Positions 32,678 through 45,209 of a stretch of DNA of 64,000 nucleotides are shown here, piece by piece. This DNA is from Tillandsia leiboldiana (taxonomy: Eukaryota > Streptophyta > Magnoliopsida > Poales > Bromeliaceae), in contig CM055066.1 of the NCBI GenBank assembly GCA_029204045.2, forward strand, positions 51,082,998-51,146,997, given 5' to 3'. The position numbers and the translations under genes were made by a program. The notes below the pieces were generated by a model. The model was not told the DNA's origin. It ran no database searches and saw nothing but the letters and a program-made list of their open reading frames with translations. Position 1 is the stretch's first letter; each line of letters opens with the position of its first letter.

Positions 32678-34170
32678 CAACACTCTCTTAACTTTTACTT
32701 TACAAATTAAAATTATTCTCGTTAGCGAATTTTAAATTTTATAAATTAAGAAATGTATTAGTTATTAGCCGTTATTTTTTTTATTTGCTTAAAATAATTA
32801 AAATTATCAAATTTAATAAAACCAATAATTTATTAAATAATACATTTGATAAAAGTTTAAATTTAATTGTATTAAATCATATGAAACTAATTAAAGTTTA
32901 ATTACACGACAAGCCAAATTAAAGTTTAATTTGTAACTTTTATAATAATATATCAATAATTAATCCAAAAAAATAATAAAAATTATATAAAATTTATCTG
33001 AATTATGAGTTATTTTGATTCGACTACCAAATCTTTAAAAATTTTATTTTTTCTGCTAATTTATTACTTTATGCTTCAAAATTTAAATATATAATTTTAA
33101 TTTAACTGACTTAATTAAACTATATATTTAAATTTTATAATATAATATCAATAAAATATTTGAGTTCGTATACAGATAAATTCGTACATTTTTACTAAAA
33201 AAAAAATAAAATTATTTTAGTACTAAAACATTTTTACTTAAAAGAATAAAATAATTTTAGTACTAAAACAAAAATAATAAAACTAGTGTGAAAATATTTA
33301 TCCGTCCTAAGATAAAAAATAATTCATTACATAAATTAGCACGAATCTCAAAGCAAATGAGTAGTGAATGTGATCGTCTCAAAGTTTGGAATAATGTTTT
33401 TTTGTACCTTCAGATGTAGACATATTACTCCCAACCCCCCAAAAAAAAGAAAAAAAAATCTTAATTTTTCGTATATTTTTTTTACTAAAAAAATAAAATT
33501 CATATATTTTTTTTACTAAAAAATAAAATATTTTTTATACATTAAAAAATGAGGATTTTTTTAAAATCTTTCGTACTAAAACAAAAATAATAAAACTAAT
33601 GTGAAAATATTTACTCTAAAATACGCAGGGATAAAAATTTAATAGAAATAATTTATAAAATAAGATGATTATGTTTATCATCACATAAATTAGTATGAAT
33701 CTCAAAGCAAATAAATAGTGAATGCGATCGTTTCAAAGTTTATGACGATCCCTTTCTTTTTCTGTACTTTCAATTTTTATTTCAAAATTTATTACTACTT
33801 TTCTAAATATATTGTTTCCAAACCCAAAAAATAAATTTTTATATTTTTATTACTAAAAAAAATAAAAATAATACTTTAGGCCAAAAAGTGAGGAATTTTT
33901 TAAATTTTTTTGTACTAAAATAAAAATAATAAAACTAGTATAAAAATATTTACCCTTAAGTACGCAAGTATAAAAATTTAATAAAAATAGTTTATGAGAT
34001 GTCGTTCGTTATATAAACTAGCACGAATCTCAAAGTAAATAAATAATAAATACGAATATCTAAAAATTTGAAAAGATTTTTTTATTGTAATTTAAATTTT
34101 TTTTTTTTGGTTTTTTTGTTCTGTATCTTTAGTTTTTATTCCAAAATTTATAGTTATTTTTTAATATGTA
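32437..34170. repeat. Gene-free AT-rich DNA with poly-T and a three-copy repeat
   Basis: A run of 67 T lies at 32608-32674. From about 33225 to 34150 an approximately 330 bp segment occurs three times in diverged form (near 33225, 33580 and 33910), each with AATAATAAAACTA, GAATCTCAAAG and a final TTCTGTA- or TTTGTACCTTC-like phrase. No coding exon is seen. Confidence 0.7.
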
Positions 34171-34284
34171 AACATATTGCTCCCCCGGCCCCGGAAAAAG
34201 AAAAAACGAAAAAAAAAAACTAGGGAAGAACCAATTTCAAATTCATCTATAGTGGAAGGATCGCCGTGCAATTTTCCCATCTTC

Positions 34285-34287
<3 letters not shown>

Positions 34288-34367
<80 letters not shown>
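34288..34367. repeat. (TA)n microsatellite upstream of MED33
   Basis: About 80 bp of uninterrupted TA ends about 100 bp before the MED33 start codon. It therefore lies in the 5'UTR or core promoter. Such a tract is likely to vary in length between individuals. Confidence 0.97.
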
Positions 34368-34369
<2 letters not shown>

Positions 34370-34468
34370 ACGGTTTTTAAAACCCCATCGCTCACCATCT
34401 CAAAGAGCGCTCCGAGCGAGCGGGGCGGAGCGGAGCGACCACGGCGGCGGCGGCGGCGGAGGAGGAGT

Positions 34469-37400
34469 ATGGCGCCGGCGGCGGCGGCGGCGGCGGTGGC
34501 GGTGGCGTGGGGGGCGGCGGTGGCGGAGGAGACGAAGGCGGCGCAGGAGGAGGGGCGGGACCCAGGGCTGTGGGCGGCGCGCGTGGGGGCGGGGATGGCG
34601 GCGGCGGGCGCGGCGCTCCCGCACTCGCCGGAGCTCGCGCAGCTCCTCGCCGCCCACCTCGGCCGCGGCGCCGGCGCCAACGCCGCGAGCCCCCTGGCGT
34701 GGAAGTACGCCGAGCGCGCCCTCGCCTCGGCCCTCGCCTCCCCTCTCCTCCTCCTCTCCCTCCTCTCCACCAGGTCTCTTCCCCCTCCCTCCTCCTTGTT
34801 ATAATTCAAACCCGTTTGGAATTACGGAGAGATTGCATTACATTACACGCCGCCCCACGAAAAGTGCAATTGAATACACTCTATTTTCGTTCGATATTGC
34901 AGGGAGAATGCGTTGCTTAGTACTACGTACCTTGAAAGGGTAATTGAAAAATATTTTGTTTATTTTCATTACTAACACTATTTTTGTCTGAAATTGTGGG
35001 CAGAATACGTTACGTTCTACTAGAAAGTACAATTTAAACATATTCTGTCTATTTTTATTACTAATATTTTGTTTCCATTTGGGATTGCGGCAAGGATTTA
35101 AGTGCCGTGGTACGGGATCGTGCCGAAAACTTGCCGGCACGGTACGGCACGGTGCGTGCCGAGCCGTGCCGATGAGTGCCGGTCACAAAAAATACATGCG
35201 TGCCGACACATAATGATATGAAACATTTAATTTCTTTAGCAATAAATTTTTTTAATTGTTTATTATGTATTTTTATCAAATATTTTGAATTTTATTAAGA
35301 AAATTACTTAGTAATTTTAAGAAAAAAGAGTTTTGAACTGTATCATCGGCACGGGAGCTCGGGAGCTGTATCGTGCCGGTATCTTGTTGGCACGGTACGA
35401 CACGGTAGATACGGCCCGTACCGATGGATACTTAAAACCTTGGATTGCGGGCAGACTGCGATGCGTGCGGCTAAAAGGTGTAATTTAAAACTATTCTGTC
35501 TGTTTTTGTAACTAATGATTTGTTTTCATCTGGGATTGCGGGCAGACTGCGTTATGTTCTGATGAAAGTGCAATTGAAAAATATTATATTTATTTTCGTA
35601 ACTAACACTTTGGTTGGATGGAGAGAGAGAAAAGGAGAGGAGGTAAAAATTGGGATTGCGAGTAGAGTGTGTTACGTGTTGTTGAAAAGTGCGATAAGAC
35701 AAAATTTGGCAAGAAAATCATTTAATGTTCGTTCGCATCGAAATGTGAGAATAGAAGAGAAGAGAAATAGGGAGAAAATGACTTCTATAATGTCAATTTT
35801 ATTTTTTCTCGAAAATTGGGGAGAAGGAGAGAAAGTTATTCTCTCCTCTCGTCTTTCCTTAAAATTATTATTTTTTGATTTTTTTTTAAACGAAGATAAG
35901 TGAGATACTGATATCACGCTGCACATGTCACAATAAGTCAGTTAAGAGATATAATTTTGATAAAAGGGAGGCTCTCCCCGACTCCTTTCGCTCCGGTAGT
36001 GTTAGGCGGCCCTCAATACCAAACGAGCCGTTAGTGCCTGTTTGACTCTACTTTTGCTTCTGCTGTCGGAAGCAATGGTTATTTTTAAATGTAGTATTTG
36101 ATAAATAGAAAAGTCTGCTGCTGCTGCTGCTGCTGCCGCTGTCAGGGAAAGAAGCATTGAGATTCTGAGTGCCTATTTGGCCCCAGTTCTACTTTTGTTT
36201 TATGAACAATATGGTTTGTTATTAGGAGTGTTTGATTCTGCTGTAGAGAGAAGTTGTTGGAGAGATTTTAGTAGAGTGCTTCTTCTAAAAGCGTCCTACG
36301 AGAAGACCAATTGAGCCTTAGTGCTATTAGGAGAAGTGACTATGTTTAAGTAGTCTCGAAAGTTTCTTTCTGTAGAAAAATCAGAAGCATTAAATTTGGG
36401 CTGCTGCTTTCTCATTTCTACTTCCTACAGCAGCTGAAGCTTCAGATTTTTCTCTTTGTCAAATACTCTACCGTATCCTGCTATTGCTAAAAGTAGAAGT
36501 AAAAGTGGCGCCAAATAGGCCTTTACTTTTTCAACTGCACAACACAGAGTGATCCCATGCGGAGGCCCTTGTATTTTCTTATCTGAAACAAATACCCACC
36601 ACCACTGTTCTAGTCAATCTGAAGAGATTCAATAACTAATGTGCGACTATATTTTCTTTGTAACTTGAATGGAACCGAGCCTGAAAATTCAGATTCTTTC
36701 CAAAAGGAGCCTTCATTGGAAGGTAAAAAAAAATGCAGTTAATAGTACCGTGCAATGTGCAAATGTAATATTATCCAAATCAAATATGCTTGAGTTAACA
36801 GTTACACATGTATTCAAAATACAAATTCTTTTCTGGCGCTACTGAGGCTTCACAATAGTAACCCAAGTTTATAGAATTTGTAAAGTTTTGTAATGTCAAA
36901 TTTTACAAGTCCACTATTGAACGAACTATTGGTTCTTTTGTAGGGTAATTCCAAGTCGGCGCCTCAAACCAACAGCGTATAGGCTTTACATGGAACTCTT
37001 GCGGAGGCATGGATTTTCTTTTGCATCTCAGATCAAAGGACCAAATTTTAAAAGGTGAGCTTCTTTGTTGATGATTGCTCTAATGATTTATTGTACGTAA
37101 GAATTTTTTTTTTTTGGTTACTTTTCCGCTAACTGAATGATTGCATTTGTTCATTTTGTAGACACTTTTTTATATCTGTTTTCGTGATTAAAGATGCATT
37201 AATAACTGTATGCCGTATTGCTGAGAAAATGCTGAACAGTTTTCCATGGACTGAATAGAATTTCATTAGTTGCCTTGCTTGCTTATCTTTCTTGTAATCT
37301 AGTTCTCGTCTTCTTTTTCTGCTTAGGAATCAAGATAATCTATTTATCACTATCAACCGACCTATTTTTTCTACTTGTTCTAGTTTCTTCGACATTATTA

Positions 37401-40400
37401 CTTTCCATAAGCAAGTTTAGTTCAGGCCATTAATGTTTTATTGAAGTTCGGTAATTTGATTGGTTTAATGCTCAACTTTTGTGGCGAGAACAACTTTGAA
37501 CCTTCTAATTTGTTCGCATTGAAAGCTCTGGTCTACAAACCATAAGATATCCTCCAGGTGGTTAAGCAGGTGTAGTAACATTCCATCAAGGACCCAGTGC
37601 ATTTGAAATTTCGAATCTTGTGAGGAGTTAAGCAGTTTCTGTAGTAAGTTTGTTAGATTTCTATTAATTAACCAGCTTAAACATCAATCACTGAATTTAT
37701 TATTAGTCAATACAAAAGAACTGCCCCTTCAGGTATTCTTATACAGTGGACCTAACCATTAGATTCTTATGTTTTTTCAGGACAATGATGTTAGTAGATG
37801 ATAATCTCCAACTTTCCAAAATATTTGGCTTACAAGCATATGAACCAGGGGTCTTCATAGTCGCGTATGTCACTTGCACATTATGGCAGTTGCTTGACGC
37901 CGCATTGGATGATGAAGATTTGCTGGAATTGACCCCAGAGAAGAAGGCTAAGTGGCCCACTAAGCCACAAGATGTGAACATAATTGGAGAGCGATTCAGT
38001 AATGAACAAAGGACCGAACATAGTGAGAAGCTACATAAGATGAACACTACGATTTCTGTTGAGATCATTGAGCATTTCCTGCGGCACAAAGTAATTTCTA
38101 GGCTTCTTTGCTTGGCACGTGAAAACATGTATGAACTTGTTTACTTTATGTACACTTGGCATGCTTATCTTGCCATTTTATTACCATTTAGTGGATCTTA
38201 CCTTTTTGTTATACTATTCATAAAGCGAGTGATCTTGTTTCCATTGCATTTTATAAGTGGTCTAGTAGAGTCAAACTGATACTCAACAATGTCAAACAAG
38301 AAATTGCCATGATAATAATTGCAGGCAATAATGGAACATTCTTTCTTAGGTTGGTTCTCATCCTTTAGTAGGATTAGAGCTAGATATGTAAATTTACTTA
38401 AATTTACTTCTAGACAAGTGCAAAGATTCTGTTAGTTACCTGAATTGAAATTTACAATCTTAGTTGTGTATAAAACTATAAATATACATGCCAACGTAAG
38501 GATCGATATGTTGTTTGGTTTTGTTTTCTTCTAACTCTTGTAATTTGTGCTTCTATTGCGGGAAAACTTAATTGACTGCCCAAAGCCTGAAACCACTTCT
38601 ATCAGATAACTTGTTTTATTTCACTCGAGAATATAAAAATGTTCGAAGTAAAAAATTCGCTTTCATTTCCTGTCTTTTTTCTTCTGCCTCTTTCATCACA
38701 GCGAGAGTTATTAAGCCTTTTTCTTTTTTGTGAATATTGAGCAAGTCTTCAATTTCATCAAAATGAATTGTAAGCACAATGGCAACCTCTAAGGTAAAAG
38801 TAAAACAAGCCAAAACTGAAGCCACACCTTATGAGCCGAAAGTTTCAACATGCATTTGGATTCAAACTTTTGAGTCGGTTGCATGTGAACCTAGTGAGAA
38901 ATCTGATTTTTGAATCAGTGTGCAAATATCTGAGGGTTATTCACTTTTTACCTCCTTAATTTTTCAGGCCTTCTCAGTGGGGATCCTTTGCCAGCCGCTT
39001 ACGCCTTCTTGCCACAAAGCCATCATTATTGCGGAATCCAACAGTATCTGTTCAAGTATTTCAGCAGTTGATTGCAGGCGATTGGAACTTACTGGGCAAA
39101 GAATGCAAACAAAGTCGAAAACAAGAATTCTGCAGTCTTATTTCCTCTGGTTCCCTCACTCTTGGCGGATATTGTCTTGGTGCTAGCCCTTCTGCTCTTT
39201 GGATTCCCATTGATCTATACCTGGAGGACTGCATGGGTGGCTCTGTTGCCGCGACAAATTCCATTGAACTTTTAAGCGGTATAGATTTCTATACATGAGA
39301 GATGACATCTCACTGCATGAAGCATTTTGTGAAAACTGTTTATTAGTTAAAACACCCGCTGCAGGTTTGGTCAAGACTCTTCAAGCAGTTAATGGGTCCA
39401 CCTGGCATGATGCTTTCCTAGCCCTTTGGATGGCTTCTCTTCGGCTCATACAGAGGGTGCGAGTCTTTTGCTTTCCCTGTTCATTATGGAAAACACTAGC
39501 ATGTTCTGTCTTGATTCAGAGCGAATGATTAATGTATTTTTTCTGTTGAACACAGGAAAGAGATCCTATTGAGGGACCTGTGCCCCGCCTCGACACACGA
39601 TTATGCATGCTGCTTTCTATTACAACACTTTCAATTGCCGATATCATTGAGGAAGAAGAAGCTCTGGTTGATGGAATGGCAGTCGACAGCCATTTGAAAG
39701 AGAAAGCAGCAGGAGGGAAGCGCCGCAAGGATTTGGTTTCCAGCTTACAAACTCTTGGTGACTACAAAAGCTTGCTGGCTCCTCCTTCATCTATCATATC
39801 TGCAGCTAATCAGGCCGCTGGCAAAGCTTTGATGTTTGTTTCAGGCGTCAATGTTGGTGGCGGTTACACGGAGAACATTAATATAAATGACAAGGCATTG
39901 AGCTACCGTATGTTTTACCTTTTATCTACTGATAATTTTTTTCGACTTGCATTGTTGTCATGGGTATTTGACATCCCAGATTGTTTTTTTTGGTTTCTCC
40001 TTATGGAAACATCTTATTGTTTTGTTGTTTTCTTTTCCAGCTGGAAATCTGCGGCATTTGATTGTTGAGGCTTGTATCTCAAGAAATCTGTTGGACACAT
40101 CAGCTTATTTTTGGCCAGGCTACATCGCTGGACGTATCAACCAAATACCTCATTCCATTTCTTCCCAACTTCCCGGCTGGTCTTCTTTTATGAAGGGCGC
40201 CCCTTTAAGCCAGTCGATGGTTACTGCTTTGGTGTCAAATCCTGCTGCTAGGTGTGTTGAACTTGATAACTATCAAAATACCTTATTTCATATTTTTCGA
40301 TGATGATATTTTTCGAGAGAATAAAAAAAGAAATACAATAGTATGTTTCCGTTGTGTTGGCCAAATGATAGTCTTTAATCTTTATATATGTCAACTGTCC

Positions 40401-43400
40401 CCTTGCAAATGTTTTCTCAGTACGAGTTAAGCTCGCGTACGCATTTACAAGTATTTATTCTTAATTGGTTTTCGGTAAACTGTATTCTTACTGATGCAAT
40501 GGCGCCATTGATACATAACATTATTTTGGTAGAATGTTGTGACTGAAATTCTAGCATAATTGTTGCGAAGCAACTAGAAGAGGAAAAAAAAAAATTCTCT
40601 CTATTCATGAAACCTTATTCTTCTACTCTTTGGTATGTGTTCATTGTAGTAGACTCTTTGTATAAATGTCCTTTGATAAACTACTAAACTAAACTCATGC
40701 ATTTGATGGAAGCTTAGCAGAACTTGAGAAGATATTTGAAATCGCAATCAACGGATCAGATGATGACAGAGTTTCTGCCGCCACTGTTCTATGTGGAGTC
40801 TCTTTGATACGTGGATGGAACATTCAGGTTGGTAATATATTAGTTCTCATGCATAGCCATCGCCTTTTCTATTCATCTTATCCGATATTTCTAGCGTGGA
40901 TGTCTACACAGAAGTATTTTTCTGTTGTGTTTCAACTCTTAGGACTTGCTTTCTTAGATTGTTGGCTGCTGTCCCCCTGAATTGTAGGAACATACAGTTC
41001 GCTTTGTTGTCAAGCTGCTCTCACCTCCTGTTCCTGCCGATTATACTGGAAGCGACAGCCATTTGCTTAATCATGGACCTATGCTTAATGTTCTTCTTAC
41101 CGGAATATCATCTGTCGACTGTGTTCAAGTCTTCTCATTCCATGGCCTGGTACTCTTAGGGCGTAATTTTTTTCCCCTCATTTTCTTTTTCATCTCTTGT
41201 TGATCTCTTCTATGTCCTTGTAGTTACTTTAAATTCTTATAGTATTTATACCAATGGATGTTAGGTTCCAGAACTAGCAGCTGCACTTATGGCGATATGC
41301 GAAGTTTTTGGGGCTTGCTTTCCGAGCGTCTCATGGACGCTTGCGGCGGGGGAAGAAATCACTGCTTATGCAGTCTTCTCAAACGCATTTATCCTTCTTT
41401 TGAGGCTGTGGAAATTTAACCATCCGCCGCTTGAATACTGTATACTGGGAGATGGTGCTCCTGTTGGGTCTCAACTTACGCCGGAGTACCTTTTACTCCT
41501 GCGTAATGCCCGGGTGCTATCTCCTTGTAAACCGGCCAAAAACCAAGCCGGACACAAAGCAATGCCGACCGACACGAGCCTGCCATCCTCGCATCCTATT
41601 TTCATGGACTCGTTCCCAAAGTTGAAACATTGGTATCGGCATCATCAAGCTTGTTTGGCGTCGACCCTTTCCGGACTCGTTCATGGAACTCCGGTTCATC
41701 AAAACGTGGATGGTCTTCTCCGCATGATGTTCAGGAAAATCATCAAAGGAGGCAATCAATCGGTGGGTCCTGTACTATCTGGGAGCAGCAGCTTGAGTTC
41801 TTCTTCTGGTGCCGGAAGTGATGATACTTGTGCCAGGCCTAATTTACCTGCTTGGGAAATTATGGAAGCTGTACCTTTTGTGGTCGATGCTGCTCTTACC
41901 GCCTGTTCCCACGGAAGATTATTTCCACGCGAATTAGCCACAGGTTTGTGAAACTCACTTCAGAAAGCTCTGTTGGCTATTTATTTATGGGTTAAAATAG
42001 GTCCAACTTCCTGCCCCGTGACAATAGGCCCAGGAGACTAATAAGTTGAGTTGGGTGAGCCCAATAAGTTGACTGAGGCTGCGGTCTACAATAGACCTAA
42101 CGGCAAGAGGCCCAACAATAGACCTAACGTCCATATGGGTTGAGTCCGGTCGAGACCCGTGGGCGCTGTGTCTGTACGCTTTAAGTGAATTGGTTGCGTA
42201 TTTCTAATAGCTCGAGCTTTTGGGATTAATAGTTAGCACCAACGATCCTACAAGTGGTATCAGAGCCAGTGGCACGGGTTCGATTCCCACACGGTGCAGG
42301 TGTTGGGAGGGGGATTGTTGGCTATTTATTTATGGGTTAAAATAGGTCCAACTTCCTGCCCCGTGACAATAGGCCCAGGAGACTAATAAGTTGAGTTGGG
42401 TGAGCCCAATAAGTTGAGTGAGGCTCCAGTCTACAATAGACCTAACGGCAAGAGGCCCAACAATAGACCTAACGTCCATATGGGTTGAGTCCGGTCGAGA
42501 CCCGTGGGCGCTGTGTCTGTACGCTTTAAGTGAATTGGTTGCGTATTTCTAACAGCTCGAGCTTTTGGGATTAATGGTTAGCGCCAACGATCCTACAAGC
42601 TCAACATAGACCCCTCATTATGTTGTCTTGTATAGTCTTAATTTACATCGACCAACTATTTATGTTTTTCTTACTAACTTGGGCAGGAATTTCTCTGTGA
42701 ATGCTTTCTGGCGACGGGTTTCTATTAGAAATGAATCCTTAAGCTTTTCTGATTCGTCACCGCATAGGGATTCATAGTGTTTATAAGATAAACCACAAAA
42801 TAGGACTAGAATGATAGTTCGCTTATATTTGGGTCTTGTGGGGTTGTGACTAAAAATTATTTGTTCATTCTGGAAGATAAGAACTCGATTAAGGATTAAG
42901 GGTCTTTTTGGCCTGCTGTTGAGTGTAGTGTTGTTTGATAAATTGCTTTTGGAGTAGCACTTTTGTAAGTACTTGGTTAATATTTCGTTAACATCCCTCT
43001 GCAGCAGAATCGTAAACAATTAAACATCGAATTTGAGCTTCTGCTTTTGAGGCTTAGAATCTCATTTCTACTTCTTGGTGTTGAAGAAGCTTTAGACTTT
43101 TTAAGTTTGCCACACACCTCCTGGAAGTGACTACAATTGAAAGCATAAGCAGCAGCAGGGCCAAATGGGCTCTTAAGTATCTGACTATTTGCTTCTATCT
43201 TGTTTTTAGGCCTCAAGGATCTTGCCGATTCTCTTCCTGCTTCTTTGGCGACCATCGTAAGCTACTTTTCAGCGGAGGTAACTCGCGGTGTTTGGAAACC
43301 TGCTTTCATGAACGGAACTGACTGGCCTAGTCCTGCTGCAAATCTATCCACCGTGGAAGAGCAGATCAAGAAAATTGTGGCCGCCACAGGTGTTGATGTT

Positions 43401-45035
43401 CCAAGCCTTGTTGCAGGTGCTTCTCTGTTCATATCTTTTTTTGTAGTAAAAATTCAACCATGCTGAAATGGTCAGCTCAACTTCTTTTTTTCTTTTGATT
43501 GACACTCCTTATCTTTTGATTCGTTCGATTTGAGTTAGTTTCCTCTGCATAATTGAAGGTTTGTTAAAACCAGCGGTTTCGTTAGCTTTCTTTCTTTAAT
43601 GGTTTATCGAGTTCAGAGTTTCATTTGCCGAAACGCATTAAAAAATAGTTAAATTTAACAAAACCACTGAGAATTAGCAAAATTGTCAATATAATTGATT
43701 TAAGTAACTTGAATCAAAAGAATTAGAGTTAAATTTTTGTTGAGAAGAGCAGGGCCTATTGCAAAATGGCCTATAGTCGACAGGATCTATACACATTTTT
43801 ACCTTTTCATTTTGGTACTTACACACCATGGATAGTCAACGTTAATGTCGTTCTCTACATTAATAAGGATTAACTTATCCACATCGATCTAAATGGATTA
43901 AGCTTTGATTGGAATCACAGGAGGAAGCTCTCCAGCGACGCTTCCGTTGCCCTTAGCTGCCTTTGTTAGCCTCACAATCACTTATAAGCTTGATAAGGCC
44001 TCCGAGCGCTTTCTCAACCTCGCCGGTCCGGCATTGGAGAGCCTCGCAGCGAGTTGTCCATGGCCTAGCATGCCAATAGTCGCGGCCTTGTGGACCCAAA
44101 AGGTTAAGCGGTGGAGCGATTTCCTCGTTTTCTCCGCCTCACGCACCATCTTCCACCACAACAATGATGCAGTAGTGCAGCTCCTAAGGAGCTGTTTTTC
44201 CGCCACGGTTGGGCTGTCTGGCGCTTCGTCAATATCCGGGAATGGAGGCGTCGGCAGCCTTCTAGGCCACGGTTTCGGATCTCATTTCTCCGGAGGCCTC
44301 AGCCCAGTTGCTCCCGGAATCCTCTATCTCCGGATATATCGTTGTATCAAGGACGCCTCCATACTAGCCGAAAAGATTCTCTCGCTTCTGATGCTATCGG
44401 TCAAAGAGATCGCGGAGACGACCGTGTCCAAAGAAAGGTCCGACAGATTGAAGAGGACGAAGCATGGGATGAGATACGAGCAGGTCTCTCTCGCCGCCGC
44501 GATGACGCGGGTGAAGGTGGCAGCTGCGCTCGGCGCGACGTTCGTGTGGTTATCCGGGGGGTCGAGGGTGGTCCAGTCCCTGATCCAAGAGATGCTCCCT
44601 TCGTGGTTCCTCTCGGTGCATGATTTGGATCAGGAAGGAGGGAGCGGGCCGATAGTTTACATGCTGGGTGGTTACGCGCTGGCGTACTTTGCCATGCTCT
44701 CCGGGATGTTCGCATGGGGGATCGACTCCACGCCGGTGTCGAAGCGGAGGCCGAGGGTCGTGCAATCGCACTTCGAGTTCCTCGCGAGCGCTCTGGACGG
44801 GAAGATCACTCTCGGGTGTGACTGGGCCTTGTGGCGCGCGTACGTTTCGGGGTTCTTGGGGTTGGTCGTGGAGTGCGCGCCGAGCTGGGTGCTCGAGGTG
44901 GGCTTGGACGGGCTGAAGCGGTTGAGTAAAGGGCTGAGGCGATGGAACGAGGACGAGCTGGCTCTCGCACTGCTCCGGAGGGGTGGAATCGAGGCGATGG
45001 GGACTGCAGCTGAGCTGATTTTGGCCGGCGAATGA
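34469..45035 (+). CDS. MED33: Mediator complex tail subunit 33 (MED5; REF4/RFR1 type)
   Basis: A large nuclear Mediator tail subunit linking transcription factors to RNA polymerase II. In Arabidopsis MED33A/B (RFR1/REF4) limit phenylpropanoid gene expression; carrying that role over is inference. Twelve exons: 34469-34773, 36944-37054, 37781-38128, 38968-39278, 39365-39456, 39556-39907, 40041-40251, 40713-40827, 40988-41149, 41265-41943, 43210-43416, 43921-45035. All GT-AG, in phase, 1335 aa. Family text: STRVIPSRRLKPTAYRLYME (exons 1-2), MPSQWGSFASRLRLLA, NGSTWHDAFLALWMASLRL, GPVPRLDTRLCMLLS, NLRHLIVEACISRNLLDTSA, and SWTLAAGEEITAYAVFSNAF. The N-terminus (residues 1-35) is an Ala-rich GC-rich stretch. 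The large last exon (371 codons) holds the helical C-terminal region. Intron 1 (2170 bp) has a tandem repeat and a hAT MITE; intron 10 has a TRIM and another MITE. Whether this is the A or B paralogue is not resolvable here. Confidence 0.96.
34816..35700. repeat. Degenerate approximately 95-110 bp tandem repeat in MED33 intron 1
   Basis: Five or six diverged units share GGATTGCGGGCAGACTGCG, a following AAAGTGCAATTGAAAAAT-type phrase, and TTTTCATTACTAAC. One unit is split by the hAT-2 MITE at 35091-35442. There is no exon in it. Confidence 0.75.
35091..35442 (+). mobile_element. hAT-2 MITE, intact
   Basis: Begins CAAGGATTTAAGTG and ends CTTAAAACCTTG, with a perfect 8 bp target duplication GATTGCGG (35083-35090 and 35443-35450). 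Subterminal repeats of GGCACGG/CCGTGCC. Located in MED33 intron 1. Confidence 0.93.
36034..36530. mobile_element. MITE-like inverted repeat in MED33 intron 1
   Basis: The left text AGTGCCTGTTTGACTCTAC and the right text GTGGCGCCAAATAGGCC are related inverted ends; an internal AGTGCCTATTTGGCC at 36168 suggests a second, nested end. A (CTG)n-like run lies at about 36116-36140. Borders are approximate. Confidence 0.55.
41971..42597 (+). mobile_element. Complete TRIM element (family T1) in MED33 intron 10
   Basis: Two 282 bp LTRs (41971-42252 and 42316-42597) differ at about six positions. Both begin TGTTGGCTATTTATTTATGG and end GATCCTACA. A perfect 5 bp target duplication AGCTC flanks the element (41966-41970, 42598-42602). 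The internal domain is only 63 bp (42253-42315): primer binding site TGGTATCAGAGCC complementary to initiator tRNA-Met, the word GGTTCGATTCC (42277-42287) matching a Pol III B box, and a purine tract GGGAGGGGGA before the 3' LTR. No coding capacity; movement would need proteins from another element. Confidence 0.95.
42897..43180. mobile_element. MITE-like element in MED33 intron 10
   Basis: The ends AAGGGTCTTTTTGGCC and GGCCAAATGGGCTCTTAAG are inverted relatives. The interior has AAGCTTCTGC-like words on one side and GCAGCAGC on the other. It is related to the element at 36034-36530. The target duplication is not clear. Confidence 0.55.
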
Positions 45036-45209
45036 AGATGCTGCTGTCAAGTGTTCCTGCCGAGCTTCTGTGATCATGTTTCCTGACCCCTTTGCGAATT
45101 GCCAGACCCGCCGACGCTAATCTCGACCTATAATCACTGGTTTTTGGAGTGCAAATCCTCTACTAATGCTACTAGGGCCTGTGTACAAACTTGTGTGTTT
45201 GTACTTTGT

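Noticed and set aside
34243..34943. Long frames in other phases over MED33 exon 1, including Tyr-Ile repeats
   Set aside because: The Tyr-Ile strings are translated (TA)n and the rest are shadows of the GC-rich exon 1, whose correct frame joins in phase to MED33 exon 2.
42270..42300. A real tRNA gene
   Set aside because: Only a B-box-like word and primer site are present; no A box, anticodon arm or cloverleaf can be drawn in the 63 bp.
42660..43019. 119-codon minus-strand frame in MED33 intron 10
   Set aside because: It is antisense to the intron, overlaps a MITE, and has no recognisable family.
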